Assembly (NCBI GenBank): GCA_963723235.1
Contig: CAVRPV010000011.1
Location: 1 to 64,000 of the forward strand
Source of the DNA: CAIRTM01 sp963723235
Lineage (GTDB): Bacteria > Desulfobacterota > WTBG01 > CAIYCZ01 > CAIRTM01
Reading direction: 5' to 3'
Length of the DNA: 64,000 nt
Position numbers and translations under genes: made by a program. How positions within the stretch are numbered: position 1 is the first letter of the stretch; each line of letters opens with the position of its first letter. The notes below the pieces were generated by a model. The model was not told where the DNA came from, did not search any database, and worked only from the letters and a program-made list of their open reading frames with translations. Below are positions 46,936 through 56,240 of the stretch, piece after piece.

Positions 46936-47775
46936 CTATATTCTTTCAAGTATAGGTTTTGCGTACTCAATAAATTCCTTCTTTTGACTGCCTACTCGCC
47001 CTTTATTACCCAGATGCAGATCATTATAGAAATAGCCACTGCCAATTAACCAGAATACTTTGTCGGCGTTGTACGGAGAGACACCGGCATGATTTGCCAC
47101 GCGAATTACGGCTTTGAATAATTGGTAATCGTCAGCTTTATTGGGACAGAGACTTAAAGCCGTGAAAATATCACGAAGGTGGACATCGGGTTTGGGGAAA
47201 TTGATGTAGCCCATTTCTTTGAGAAAGCCACACGACAATGCAAGACAAAGCCTGCAATTACTCGAATTAAAAGCATGGGGATACTTGCACGTTGCACCTG
47301 TTTGTATTTATCTAAGAAATCTACCAGCCAAAGAAGTCCGAAGCCGACGTGAACTGTTCGATGAAATTGGCAGCCGAGAGGATTGTTTGACAGTAGTGGG
47401 GCCAAATACTCCGTGACGTTCGACGGACCTCCCCGTTTGGGTTAAGATTCTTACAATGTCGTCAAGAACGGCCTCAGAGTTTACCTCGTATTTTTCAAGG
47501 ATGGCTTTTGCATTGAAACCTTTTAATACCGAGGCAAGTTTTTCGACAACACCTATCGCACGACTGATAACCCTCGCTTTCATATTAGCATTTTGGGCGG
47601 ATTTCAATACCCTTTGATAGATAGCTTCTTTGGTCGTTGGTTTCGGATTCAATGACCAGAGAGTTGAGGGTGTTTCTTCGACAAGAACTTCCGTGACTCC
47701 TGTAATCTTACGACTTGGCAAGTAGTCCTTTGCCAGATGATAGATTTTCTTGTCGATGAGTACAAAATCTGTCAT
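46936..47775 (-). pseudogene. hypothetical cassette gene, frameshifted
   Basis: ATG 47775 lies 15 bases inside the cassette junction. The first frame gives MTDFVLIDKKIYHLAKDYLP, EETPSTLWSLNPKPTTKEAIY and onwards; shifts near 47440, 47340 and 47240 are needed to reach FLDKYKQVQRASIPMLLIRVI and GYINFPKPDVHLRDIFTALSL, ending at 46936. About 280 residues, soluble and helical. I do not recognise the family; KPDVHL and the helical character faintly recall helix-hairpin-helix DNA glycosylases, which is not enough for assignment. No attC is seen at its 3' end. Confidence 0.5.
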
Positions 47776-47788
47776 TTAGTTCTGGCCG

Positions 47789-48208
47789 AACAGTGTAATA
47801 GATGGAAAAAATTCCATCATATCAGACCCATATAGATGGAAGAATTTTCCGCTTATTGCGATATCAAACTATGAAACATGGAATAAAGGCACAATCATTT
47901 TCCGCTTATTACAAAATCGTGTACCGAATTCCACGTATTACGATAGTAAGGCATGTAACATGGAAAATAAGCCGAAGTTTCGCCCCACTCCGAATCTTAA
48001 ATTAAATAGCTCAGGTACGAGAGTCCTTCGATATCACCATTACGCACATCTCACAGAGCAGACTTATTGTCAATGGATTCTTCGTTATGCCCACTACTGC
48101 GGCGGTAAAACACATCCGCGCCTGCTTGGGGCGAAATGCATATTTCGCCTGTCCGTCTATCTTTTTTCTGGATGCCGGATCGCAGTCCGGCATGACAGCG
48201 GGTGGACG
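47789..48208 (+). repeat. attI-intI' repeat, copy B
   Basis: Direct repeat of 46450-46885 flanking the hypothetical cassette gene. The junction on its left carries G/TTCGGC, so a different cassette was inserted here. Its right part ends in TGCCGGATCGCAGTCCGGCA, an extragenic palindrome that interrupts the integrase gene. Confidence 0.8.
47960..48145 (+). pseudogene. intI: integron integrase N-terminal fragment, copy B
   Basis: From ATG 47960 the frame reads MENKPKFRPTPNLKLNSSGT, VLRYHHYAHLTEQTYCQWIL and RYAHYCGGKTHPRLLGAK. HHYxxxTEQxYxxWIxRYxxxxGxxHPRxxG is the N-terminal signature of integron integrases (IntI). The homology stops at about codon 60, where a repeat element follows, removing the catalytic domain. 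Confidence 0.85.
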
Positions 48209-48209
48209 C

Positions 48210-48283
48210 ATGTAGGGCGGGTGTCAACCCGCCATTTTTTTCATCCCCCGAAAGGCTTCCGGCGGGTTGGCACCCGCCCTATG
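48210..48283. repeat. long inverted repeat
   Basis: GGGCGGGTGTCAACCCGCC (48214 on) and GGCGGGTTGGCACCCGCCC (to 48279) are near-perfect inverse complements around a 35-base centre, and each arm is itself palindromic. Typical extragenic palindromic element. Confidence 0.75.
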
Positions 48284-48524
48284 TTCTTGTTATACTTCAG
48301 CATGTCAAATCCCCCCTACCCCCCTTTTACAAGGAGCACGGGGGAGAGCAGAAAGAACCTGTGCTCCTCACTCCCAACTCCTGTCTCCGAACGCCCTCCT
48401 GTGGTTCTTAGCGGTTGACAGGTGCAGCCTCTTAACCTATAATTCATCCCTTATTTTCAGTCGGTTTGCGGGCGTTTCAGGAAAGCGCCGCAATGCCGGT
48501 TTTTGTTTGAAAGCGAGGACAAGC

Positions 48525-49493
48525 GTGAAAATCAGCAATGATGAAAAAAAAGCACTGCTGCGCAAGATGGTCGAGATCAGGCTTTTTGAGGAAAAAATCG
48601 AGATCCTGTTCCAGCAGCAGCTTATCCCCGGTTTTGTGCATCTGTCAATCGGGCAGGAAGCCTCGACCGTGGGCAGCTGTTCGGTGTTGCGCGCCGATGA
48701 TTACATCATCTCCACGCATCGGGGGCATGCGCATATACTGGCCAAGGGGGCCGAGCCGAAATACATGTTCGCCGAATGCTTCGGCAAGGTGACCGGCTAC
48801 TGCAAGGGCAAAGGCGGCTCCATGCATATCGCCGATTTTTCAAAGGGCATTCTGGGCGCAAACGGCGTTGTGGGCGGCGGGTTCCCGATTATGACCGGTG
48901 CGGGCCTTTCCATAAAGCTGCGCGGGACCGACCAGGTCGGCATGGTGTTTTTCGGAGACGGCGCGTCAAACCGCGGCACCTTTCATGAAGCGGTCAACAT
49001 GGCCGCTGTTTTTAAGCTCCCCATAATTTTTGTCTGTGAAAACAATCGCTATGCATCCACCTCGCCGGCCGAGAAAATGGTCGCGGGCGGCTCAATTGCC
49101 AATCGCGCGCACGCCTACGGCATTCCCGGTGCTATTAACGACGGCAGCAATGTGCTGGCCGTGCGCGAATCCGTGGCCGAAGCGGTTAAACGAGCCCGCA
49201 AAGGCTTCGGGCCCTCCATCATTGAGAATGAAACCTATCGGTACAAGGGGCACTTTGAAGGTGACCGCCAGCGATATCGCACTCCCAGTGAGATTCAGGA
49301 GTATCGCATGACCCGCGATCCGATCGACCGTTTCGAGGCCCAGCTGCTGGAAGACCGGGTTGCGACCCAGAAGGAGATTGATGCGATGAAGGCAGCGGTT
49401 GCGGCTGAAATTGAAGACGCGGTCCGGTTTGCCATGGAGTCCCCGCTGCCTGATCCGCACGAGGCAATGCAGCATCTGTTTGTGAATCCATAG
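48525..49493 (+). CDS. 2-oxoacid (pyruvate/acetoin-type) dehydrogenase E1 alpha
   Basis: 322 residues from GTG 48525 (GAGG upstream). Thiamine-diphosphate site: FFGDGASNRGTFHEAVNMAA followed by FVCENNRYASTSP; also HLSIGQEASTVGS, STHRGHAHILAKGA and KGGSMHIADF. The length and motifs fit AcoA/PdhA of TPP-dependent acetoin or pyruvate dehydrogenases. It pairs with the beta subunit 13 bases downstream. Confidence 0.92.
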   Translation: MKISNDEKKALLRKMVEIRLFEEKIEILFQQQLIPGFVHLSIGQEASTVGSCSVLRADDYIISTHRGHAHILAKGAEPKYMFAECFGKVTGYCKGKGGSMHIADFSKGILGANGVVGGGFPIMTGAGLSIKLRGTDQVGMVFFGDGASNRGTFHEAVNMAAVFKLPIIFVCENNRYASTSPAEKMVAGGSIANRAHAYGIPGAINDGSNVLAVRESVAEAVKRARKGFGPSIIENETYRYKGHFEGDRQRYRTPSEIQEYRMTRDPIDRFEAQLLEDRVATQKEIDAMKAAVAAEIEDAVRFAMESPLPDPHEAMQHLFVNP

Positions 49494-49505
49494 GGAGAAT
49501 ACCAC

Positions 49506-50486
49506 ATGGCAGTACGAGAGCTTTCCTGTTCCCTGGCAATGGCCGAGGCCCTCAAGGAGGAGATGGAGCGGGATAAAACAATATTTATTCTCGGAGAAGA
49601 CCTGGTTTCAAACGGCGGTATCTTCGGGCAGTTTCGCGGCCTTGCCGAGCTTTTTCCTGAGCGGATTATTGATACGCCTATTTCTGAAACCGCAATCGTC
49701 GGCGGTGGTGTCGGTGCGGCCCTGACGGGTATGCGCCCGATTATCGACATGCATTTCGCCGATTTCGTGACAACCGCCATGGATGAAATCGTCAACCAGA
49801 TGGCCAAGATCCGTTATATGTCCGGCGGCCAGGTGAAGCTGCCGCTGGTGCTCTGGGCCCCGGACGGAAGCGGGTTGAACGCCGCGGCCCAGCACTCGCA
49901 GTGCCTGGAGAACTGGTTCGTGCATGTGCCGGGCTTAAAGGTGGTTGTGCCCTCTGAGCCTGCGGACGTGAAGGGCCTGCTCAAGGCGGCCATTCGCGAT
50001 GATGACCCCGTTATATTTTTCCAGCACAAAAAGCTGTTTAACCAGACCGGGCCGGTTACCGAGGATAAATATATCGTGCCGCTGGGCAAGGCCGTGGTGC
50101 GGCGCCCGGGCTCTGATATTACCGTGTTGACCTATTCGCGCATGACCTATTTCTGCAAGGAAGCCGCGCGCGAGCTCGCGCAAAAAGGCATACAGGCCGA
50201 AATAATCGATTTGCGCACGCTGATGCCGCTTGATTTTCCGCTGATTGCCGAATCAGTCAAAAAAACCAGGCATGCCGTTGTAGCGCATGAGGCCTGCGTG
50301 ACCGGCGGGTTCGGGGGTGAGCTCGCAGCCCGGATAAACGAAGAACTCTTTGAGTATCTTGACGGTCCGGTCGTGCGGGTTGGCGCCCGGCATGTGCCCA
50401 TGCCGTTCAGCCCGGTCATGGAAAGGTATGTGCTGCCGCAGGTTGAGGATATTGTGGCAGGGGTAATGAAGGCCCTGCGGCGCTAG
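49506..50486 (+). CDS. 2-oxoacid (pyruvate/acetoin-type) dehydrogenase E1 beta
   Basis: 326 residues. ALKEEMERDKTIFILGEDLV, GVGAALTGMRPIIDMHFADF, AAQHSQCLENWFVHVPGLKVV and HEACVTGGFGGELAARI are E1-beta motifs. With the alpha subunit it decarboxylates a 2-oxoacid and reductively acylates E2. No E2 or E3 follows; the stop is followed by two repeat elements, so the rest of the complex is elsewhere or another acceptor is used. Confidence 0.92.
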   Translation: MAVRELSCSLAMAEALKEEMERDKTIFILGEDLVSNGGIFGQFRGLAELFPERIIDTPISETAIVGGGVGAALTGMRPIIDMHFADFVTTAMDEIVNQMAKIRYMSGGQVKLPLVLWAPDGSGLNAAAQHSQCLENWFVHVPGLKVVVPSEPADVKGLLKAAIRDDDPVIFFQHKKLFNQTGPVTEDKYIVPLGKAVVRRPGSDITVLTYSRMTYFCKEAARELAQKGIQAEIIDLRTLMPLDFPLIAESVKKTRHAVVAHEACVTGGFGGELAARINEELFEYLDGPVVRVGARHVPMPFSPVMERYVLPQVEDIVAGVMKALRR

Positions 50487-50493
50487 CAGCGGG

Positions 50494-50618
50494 CAGGCTG
50501 TTGAAAAATGGCTATCTGCTGCGTTGTACTCGTCATTCGTCATTGCGGCGTACGAAAAAGTACGCCTCATTCCTCATGAATTCGTACGCCTTGCATCTAG
50601 CCATTTTTGAACAGCCTG
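50494..50618 (+). repeat. CAGGCTGTTGAA element, copy 4
   Basis: Begins 8 bases after the E1-beta stop and ends TTTTTGAACAGCCTG. Interior GCGGCGTACGAAAAAGTACG forms a perfect inner hairpin. Confidence 0.88.
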
Positions 50619-50630
50619 TCTCATACTCAC

Positions 50631-50750
50631 GATTTCAAAACGGCTATTCTGCTGCGTTGTACTCTCATTCGTCTTTGCGGCGTACGAAAAAGTACGCCTC
50701 ATTCCTCATGACTTCGTACGCCTTGCATCCAGACATTTTTGAACAGCCCG
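50631..50750 (+). repeat. CAGGCTGTTGAA element, copy 5 (truncated left end)
   Basis: Tandem to copy 4, same interior, right end TTTTTGAACAGCCCG. The left terminal repeat is worn (GATTTCAAAACGGC). Confidence 0.8.
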
Positions 50751-50807
50751 CCTTCCAGAAAAGCATGACATATTCACTCATCTTTTGGTCGAGATGACAG
50801 CTCGTAG

Positions 50808-50824
50808 GGTGCGCCGTGCGCACC
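50808..50824. repeat. short hairpin GGTGCGC/GCGCACC
   Basis: Perfect 7-bp stem with a 3-base loop, followed at 50846-50931 by further palindromes (CACTCCGGTGAAAACCGGAG and TTCCGGCTTTCGCCGGAA). The last of these encodes the C-terminus of the DUF4340 gene. Confidence 0.55.
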
Positions 50825-50886
50825 ATAAAAGCTTTTTAAAAAATGTCACTCCGGTGAAAACCGGAGTCCAGCCTGTTTTTAGCCCT

Positions 50887-51960
50887 CTAAAAAATTATTA
50901 AAAATCTGGATTCCGGCTTTCGCCGGAATGACTCACGATGGCAGTATGGACTGGTGCGATCTTTTTCAAAAGATGTGCGCTTCAACGGCTTTTGGCTGCG
51001 GCGGGGATTCGACGGGTGCGGCGGGGGTTTCTTCTTTTGCTGCGTCAGGTTCAGGCGCTTCAGCTCTTCTATCGTTGGGCAGAGCATGCCCAGAATATGC
51101 TTTTCTACAATGTAGATCGTTGCATCGTCAGCTTTTTTTGCATATTGTTGAAATGCGTTCACATCTTTTCCAAGCAGCAGGGCAGCTTCTGTTCCGTCGT
51201 CAAATGTAGCAGTAACGGTTTGCGCTGGAGCGGCAAGTCCGAATTTCTCAAGCGATCCTTCGGCAAAGTCGGCTGCGCTGAGAGTCGCCAGTGTACGCAC
51301 GGCCTGCTCAACGGCAGCTGTGTTTGCAGGTGCTTGTTCTGATCCGATCAACCATGCACCATTGATTTTGTTCAGGGCGAGGGAGGATGTGCCAATAACC
51401 GTATACGCGGTTACCTGTTCGGGTTTAAAGGAAAAAATTGTTTTGTCCCGCCATTCATTCAGGCTTTTGGCAGCCGCGTTCTGCAGGATGCCGTCAACCA
51501 GATAGACGTGATCACTGTCATCATTGCGTACATAGGTGCTGAAAATATTCGGACCGCTTTTACCGATCAGCAATGTTGCCAGGGCGCGGTTGTCGCGGTC
51601 GAGCGCCTCAACGCGCACGCCTGTTTCAAGGCTCACTTCGTAGAGCGCATGGCGCTCGGGATTACGGGAGACCATGCTGTCCGCCTTAAGCACTGCCAGA
51701 GATTCAAGCAGTTTCTGTACTGCGGAGCTGTCCGCAGCATAGGATACGCCATCACGTGATACCAGCCATGCTCCGTCGTTGCGCTGCAGCACAATCGCGC
51801 CTGTGCCCGGGCTGTTGATATTGATACGCTCAACATGCGCAGGTTCAAAACTGGTCAACAGATGAACCGTTTTGGGTGAGCGTTTCCCCTGGCCTTCCAG
51901 CAGCCAATACAGGCCGGCCAGCACAATAAAGATAAGCGCAAACAGGCTCAGGCGCCGCAT
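50887..51960 (-). CDS. DUF4340 membrane-anchored protein of a Gld-type ABC system
   Basis: 357 residues. One N-terminal helix (LFALIFIVLAGLYWLLEG), then repeated domains with ERININSPGTGAIVLQRNDG, WLVSRDGVSYAADSSAVQKLL and VYLVDGILQNAAAKSLNEWRD (DUF4340). The start overlaps the GldG-like stop. The C-terminal tail (ESFRRKPESRFLIIF) is encoded by an extragenic palindrome, so the natural end was probably changed by repeat insertion. Works with the ABC transporter encoded upstream on the same strand; substrate unknown. Confidence 0.75.
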   Translation of the reverse strand: MRRLSLFALIFIVLAGLYWLLEGQGKRSPKTVHLLTSFEPAHVERININSPGTGAIVLQRNDGAWLVSRDGVSYAADSSAVQKLLESLAVLKADSMVSRNPERHALYEVSLETGVRVEALDRDNRALATLLIGKSGPNIFSTYVRNDDSDHVYLVDGILQNAAAKSLNEWRDKTIFSFKPEQVTAYTVIGTSSLALNKINGAWLIGSEQAPANTAAVEQAVRTLATLSAADFAEGSLEKFGLAAPAQTVTATFDDGTEAALLLGKDVNAFQQYAKKADDATIYIVEKHILGMLCPTIEELKRLNLTQQKKKPPPHPSNPRRSQKPLKRTSFEKDRTSPYCHRESFRRKPESRFLIIF

Positions 51961-53569
51961 CAGGCTTCTCCGCCGAAGGACCGTGCGTTACGGCGCTTGC
52001 GGCGCCGGCGCAGGCCGGTATAGAGGAAACCGAAGGCTATCACCAGCAGCGGTACTGCCAGCATATTGATAATGCGCACCATCAGTTTAGTCTGTTCGGA
52101 TACACGTTGCAGGGGTCGTTCTCCGGCCGCGCGCGAGCGAATATCGATCAGCTCATCTCCGATGGTCAGCCAGTCAATGGCATTCAGAAAGAACGTGCGG
52201 TTGCCCTCAAACTCTTCGGGAAAATTCTCGGTAATAAAGCGGGAGCTGCCCGCTACGATTATCCTGGTATCGGGGCTGCGGGAAATAATTTCTTTGGGGA
52301 TAACCTTTCCGGGTTCGTCAGGCAGAGGGCGGCAGCAGTCGTGCGATCTGCAAAGAAGCTGGTAAACCTGCCGCTGAGCGCAACAGCAAGAATCCGGCTG
52401 CCGGGCTGATTTTTTCGGGCGTTAAAGTCTTGCTTCGGATTTAAATCAAAGAAGTCCTGCTGTACCCAGGATTCATCCGAGCTTTGCGCCAGAACGGCAA
52501 CCTCTGCATCAAGGGTGGCATTATCTGCCACAACCAGCGGGCTGACCCAGGGCATGACCATGCTTTCAATGCTGCTGCTCACCGGATGGCGCGACGCGCT
52601 TATCTGCCGGACAACCTGCACCCAGAAGGGGTAGGGCAGCATAACATTGTACATGCCGTTTTGAAACGATGCCGTGACATTGACCGGGTCAAGCACCAGC
52701 TGCGGAAGCACATGGATGCCGTAATGTGCAAGCAGTCCGTTCAGGGGCGAGTCAAGGGCTGCGGCCTGCATTTCATCATTGATGTCAACGCCGTCAACAA
52801 GGAACAAAACCCGCCCGCCCTGCATGATATATTGATCGATAATAAAGAGATCGCGCCCGGAAAGCTCCCGGGGGGCCGCGACCACCAGTGCCGCGATCTG
52901 GGCGGGATCGATCGGCTCTTCGCTTGCGGTCGGCACGGTGCGTGTAAAATACTGATCCTTCAGGAGTTGATTGGCGGCGCGCAGGCCGCGCTGCAGGTCC
53001 GGCTCCCCATGCCCGCTCAAAAAACCGATGGTTTGATCGGTTTGCCGGGTAGCGCGCAAAATTTTGCCGGTCAGGTCATACTCAAAGCCGTCCAGATCGG
53101 TCAGGGTCGGGATGATTTCCTTTTTATCGCCGTAGAGCACGGCCAGCCCCATGTACACGTTGGTAATCGCGAGCTGGTCGCGTTCTTCAATATTGAGCTG
53201 CAGCTGCGGAATGCCCATGAACTGCAGCGAGCGCTCCAGGGCCGGATCGTCGGCAGGGTCAATGTACTCAATGGAGAGCATGCCGTCTGAGTAGATGCGG
53301 TATTCCTCCAGCATGTCTTTGATCTGATCGGTGATGGTTGCCGCGTATGGCGGCAGTTTGCGGGAGAGATACACCTTGATCGTGACGATGTCATCAAGCC
53401 CGGCCAGGATTTTTCGCGTGGAGCCGGCAATGGTGTATTTTTGGTTCTGGGTCAGGTCCAGTCTGAAGAAATTCCGGCTGGCATACAGGTTCACGACCGT
53501 AAGAATACCGGCCAGCAACAGCGCCACCAGGACTGCATACGTTCCGGATGTGATTTTTTCAGGTTTCAT
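51960..53569 (-). CDS. GldG-like ABC-associated protein, frameshifted
   Basis: The frame from 53569 has an N-terminal helix (YAVLVALLLAGILTVVNLYAS), then RNFFRLDLTQNQKYTIAGST and VTIKVYLSRKLPPYA, the GldG/ABC-2-type extracytoplasmic domain, and a Walker-less intracellular fold (GFLSGHGEPD, GGRVLFLVDGV). A frameshift near 52320 moves to the frame with the C-terminal helix (MLAVPLLVIAFGFLYTGLRRRRKRR). About 535 residues. In flavobacteria GldG joins GldA and GldF in an ABC complex; the role in other phyla is unsettled. Confidence 0.75.
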
Positions 53570-53646
53570 GGTCTGTGCTCAATTGTTTGTCGTGTTGCTT
53601 CGGCTGTTGAACGATAACGCATTTCATAAACTACTTGACCGGGCTT

Positions 53647-53761
53647 GTCATTTCGAATCCCGCCTTTGGCGGGGTGAGAAATCTTATCTATGTACGTCGT
53701 AATTCCTCAAAGATCTCTGCCGCGCCTGCATCTGAACGTATTCGAAGGGGTCTGAGATGAC
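53647..53761. repeat. long imperfect inverted repeat (GTCATTTCGA family), second copy
   Basis: GTCATTTCGAATCCCGCC at the left end is matched by GAAGGGGTCTGAGATGAC at the right. Related to 38928-39014. It fills the gap between the permease and GldG-like genes. Confidence 0.6.
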
Positions 53762-53795
53762 AAGATAACGTCAAACATGTTGTGCTTTTAGTGGA

Positions 53796-54515
53796 TTACG
53801 AACGCCATTTCCTGCTTTCCAGTGCCAGTTGATTCAGAAAAAGGAAAAAGCCGATGATTGACAGGTAATAGATAATGTCGCGTGAATCAATCACGCCGCG
53901 ACCGATGCTTTCAAAATGCGTGCCCAGTCCCAGGTAGGCGCATGCCGGCACCAGAGCGGCGGGCAGGCTGAACAGGACAACGTCTTCTCCGATAACCAGC
54001 AGGGCAAAACACAGCACGATTGCAAGGATAAAGGCCACGATCTGATTCTCGGTCAGGCTTGAGGCAAACAGGCCGATGGCCAGATAGGTTCCGCCCAGCA
54101 GGCATGCGCCGAGGTAGCCCCCAAGAATCGGGCCCGGATCAGGATAGCCGATGAACATCACGGTCAGCGGCAGGGAAATCGTCAGGCCCAGTGTAATGAC
54201 CAGGAACAGAAACGCCGCCAGGAATTTTCCCAGCACCGCTTCGCGCTCCCGTACCGGAAACGTCATCAGCACTTCAATGGTGCCCAGTTTTTTTTCTTCA
54301 GCCCAGGCGCGCATGGTAATCGCCGGACCCAGAAAAAGAAATATCCACGGCAGCAGCGAAAAAAACGGTCGCAGGGTTGACTGGTTGTCCAGGAAAAACG
54401 TGCGGAAAAAAAGCCAGTGCGTAACGCCCAGAAACGCAAGAATCACGATGTAGGCAACGGGAGAGTTGAAATAGCTTTTCAATTCCCTGCGGAAAATAAT
54501 GCCGGTGCTGTTCAT
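53796..54515 (-). CDS. ABC-2-type permease (GldF-like)
   Basis: 239 residues, six membrane helices. IIFRRELKSYFNSPVAYIVI and WIFLFLGPAITMRAWAEEKKLGTIEVLMTFPV are the GldF-like signature (AEEKxxGTxE...LMTxPV). It forms the channel with the ATPase whose gene overlaps it by 4 bases. Confidence 0.88.
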   Translation of the reverse strand: MNSTGIIFRRELKSYFNSPVAYIVILAFLGVTHWLFFRTFFLDNQSTLRPFFSLLPWIFLFLGPAITMRAWAEEKKLGTIEVLMTFPVREREAVLGKFLAAFLFLVITLGLTISLPLTVMFIGYPDPGPILGGYLGACLLGGTYLAIGLFASSLTENQIVAFILAIVLCFALLVIGEDVVLFSLPAALVPACAYLGLGTHFESIGRGVIDSRDIIYYLSIIGFFLFLNQLALESRKWRS

Positions 54516-55451
54516 GAGGCCTCGCGGGTGGTGAGGTCCAAAAACACCTCTTCAAGGTTTATGGTTTTGCGCTGCAGTTCGGTAAGGCTCCAGCCGTTCT
54601 GCACGACCGCGTGAAAGATGCGCTCGCTCACATCCCCATCGCCGCCTGCCCTCAAGCTGTAGCAATGCAGTCCGTCCTGCTCGCTTACATGCGTGAAGGC
54701 GCTTATGAACGGCAGTTCTGCCAGCACGGCGTCAATACGGTCCTTCTCAGCGCGGATGCTCACCAAAATTTCCTGGCCCCCGCTTGCCATGGCTGAAAGC
54801 TCTGCGGGCGTTCCGCTGCCCACAATACGGCCCCTGTTCATGATAAGCACACGGTCGCAGGTTGCCGCAACCTCGGGCAGGATATGCGAGCTGAGCACGT
54901 ACGGTTTTTTCGCGTCCGATTTCCCTGATCAAATTGCGCATCCCGATAATCTGATGCGGGTCAAGCCCGATGGTCGGCTCATCAAGGATCAGTATGTCCG
55001 GATCGTGGATCAGGGCCTGCGCCAGTCCCAGGCGCTGCCGGAATCCCTTTGAAAGCTCGCCGATATCCTTGGCGGTCATGGGCCCCAGTCCGCAGCGCTC
55101 AACCACGCGGCGCACTGCGCTGCTGCGCTGTCGTGGGGCAATCGCACGCATGCCGGCAACAAAGTGCAGATAGTCGAGCACGCCCATGTCCATGTACAGC
55201 GGGTTGTTTTCCGGCAGGTAGCCGATCCTGCGCCGGACCTCAATGCTGTCAGCCACTACGTCATAGCCGGCGATGCGGGCGGATCCGGCAGAAGCCGGAA
55301 TAAAGCAGGTTAACATGCGGATGGTGGTTGATTTGCCGGCACCGTTCGGGCCCAGAAACCCCAGTACTTCGCCTTTTGCAACCTGGAAGGAAATATCCTG
55401 GACCGCGCGGGTGGTTCCGTAGTTTTTGCTGATATGGGTTACGTCAATCAT
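54512..55451 (-). CDS. ABC transporter ATPase (GldA-like), frameshifted
   Basis: From ATG 55451: Walker A GFLGPNGAGKSTTIRML (about residue 33), Q-loop GYLPENNPLYMDM, ABC signature LSKGFRQRLGLAQAL and Walker B DILILDEPTIGLDPHQ. A frameshift near 54905 precedes the H-loop (LSSHILPEVAATCDRV) and C-terminal part. About 312 residues. It is the first gene of the four-gene Gld-like operon. Confidence 0.88.
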
Positions 55452-55523
55452 GAGCCGTTTCTGAATAGATCACTGTGATCGCTATGATAGTGCCGCTCGC
55501 ATAGCGCGAACAAATCAAAAGTA

Positions 55524-55748
55524 TTAGTGGAGCACGGCGGGCTTGTCAAGCGGAATATCATCGGCCGTGCGGGTCTGCATGGCACGCAGGACCGTAAACT
55601 GAATAGCGCCGTCTGTCTGTCCGGCGCGCACGCCTTGCATACGGGAATGCACGTCGGTAGCATGCAGGGGTTTACATGCGGCCGATGAGATGGGGGGTGA
55701 GGAACGGGCGGTGATGCTGAGTATATTTGCAAAAAGCGCATGGTGCAC
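55524..55748 (-). CDS. possible small protein, 74 residues
   Basis: A reading frame with a plausible ribosome site (GGGAAG) and no relatives I recognise. It lies between the ABC ATPase start and the lysine-rich gene on the same strand. It has no membrane segment. It may be a chance frame. Confidence 0.3.
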   Translation of the reverse strand: MHHALFANILSITARSSPPISSAACKPLHATDVHSRMQGVRAGQTDGAIQFTVLRAMQTRTADDIPLDKPAVLH

Positions 55749-55799
55749 ATGCGCTTCCCAACAGGAACAAAGGCCGGGCTTTGCCCGGCCCGCGAGCAG

Positions 55800-56144
55800 C
55801 TACTCCGGTTGCTTCTCTTTTTTTTCTTTTTTCTTCTTTTTGTCACCTGCAGCAGCAACCTCTTCGGCCTTATTTTTCTTTTTCTTGGGCCGTGCGGCTG
55901 CACGTTTTTCCTCGTTGACGATTTTTTGCTGGCCGGCGGCCGCAACCGTTTTGGCGCGTTTTTCAATCGAGGCGATTGCCGCTTTTGTTCGCTTCAGGTC
56001 TCCCCGCAGTTTTTTCAGCGATGGATCTCTGGTGATTGCAATCGCGGTTTTGCCCTGTGATGTAAGCAGTGCCTTGCGTTTTTCAATCATTGCCGCAAGC
56101 TGCTCTTTTTGCAGTTGCCGGGTTTCTTTTTGTTGTGATCCCAT
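55800..56144 (-). CDS. lysine-rich coiled-coil protein
   Basis: 114 residues from ATG 56144 (AAAGGAG upstream). The N-terminal part is helical with heptad-like KEQLAAMIEKRKALL and KKLRGDLKRTKAAIASIEKRA; the C-terminal 45 residues are almost only K, E and A (RAAARPKKKKNKAEEV, DKKKKKEKKEK). Resembles histone-H1-like or nucleoid-associated tails, but no family is certain. Confidence 0.6.
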   Translation of the reverse strand: MGSQQKETRQLQKEQLAAMIEKRKALLTSQGKTAIAITRDPSLKKLRGDLKRTKAAIASIEKRAKTVAAAGQQKIVNEEKRAAARPKKKKNKAEEVAAAGDKKKKKEKKEKQPE

Positions 56145-56193
56145 GTGCGCTCCTTTATTTGAATCATTTACGTAGTGGTCGCGTGCAGTCAAA

Positions 56194-56237
56194 GCCTTTT
56201 TAAAAAAGCATATTTTATCAAGATTTTTTTTAAAGGC
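56194..56237. other. AT-rich inverted repeat
   Basis: GCCTTTTTAAAAAAG and TTTTTTTTAAAGGC at the ends can pair over 12 of 14 positions. It lies upstream of the lysine-rich gene; could act as a transcription terminator for a transcript from the right, or be a promoter element. Confidence 0.35.
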
Positions 56238-56240
56238 AAG

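Noticed and set aside
46450..48208. Composite transposon flanked by direct repeats
   Set aside because: No transposase or terminal inverted repeats; repeats start at an integron core site and encode integrase N-termini.
50494..50750. CRISPR array
   Set aside because: Only two repeats of over 100 bases, each with internal palindromes and no spacers; other copies are dispersed singly.
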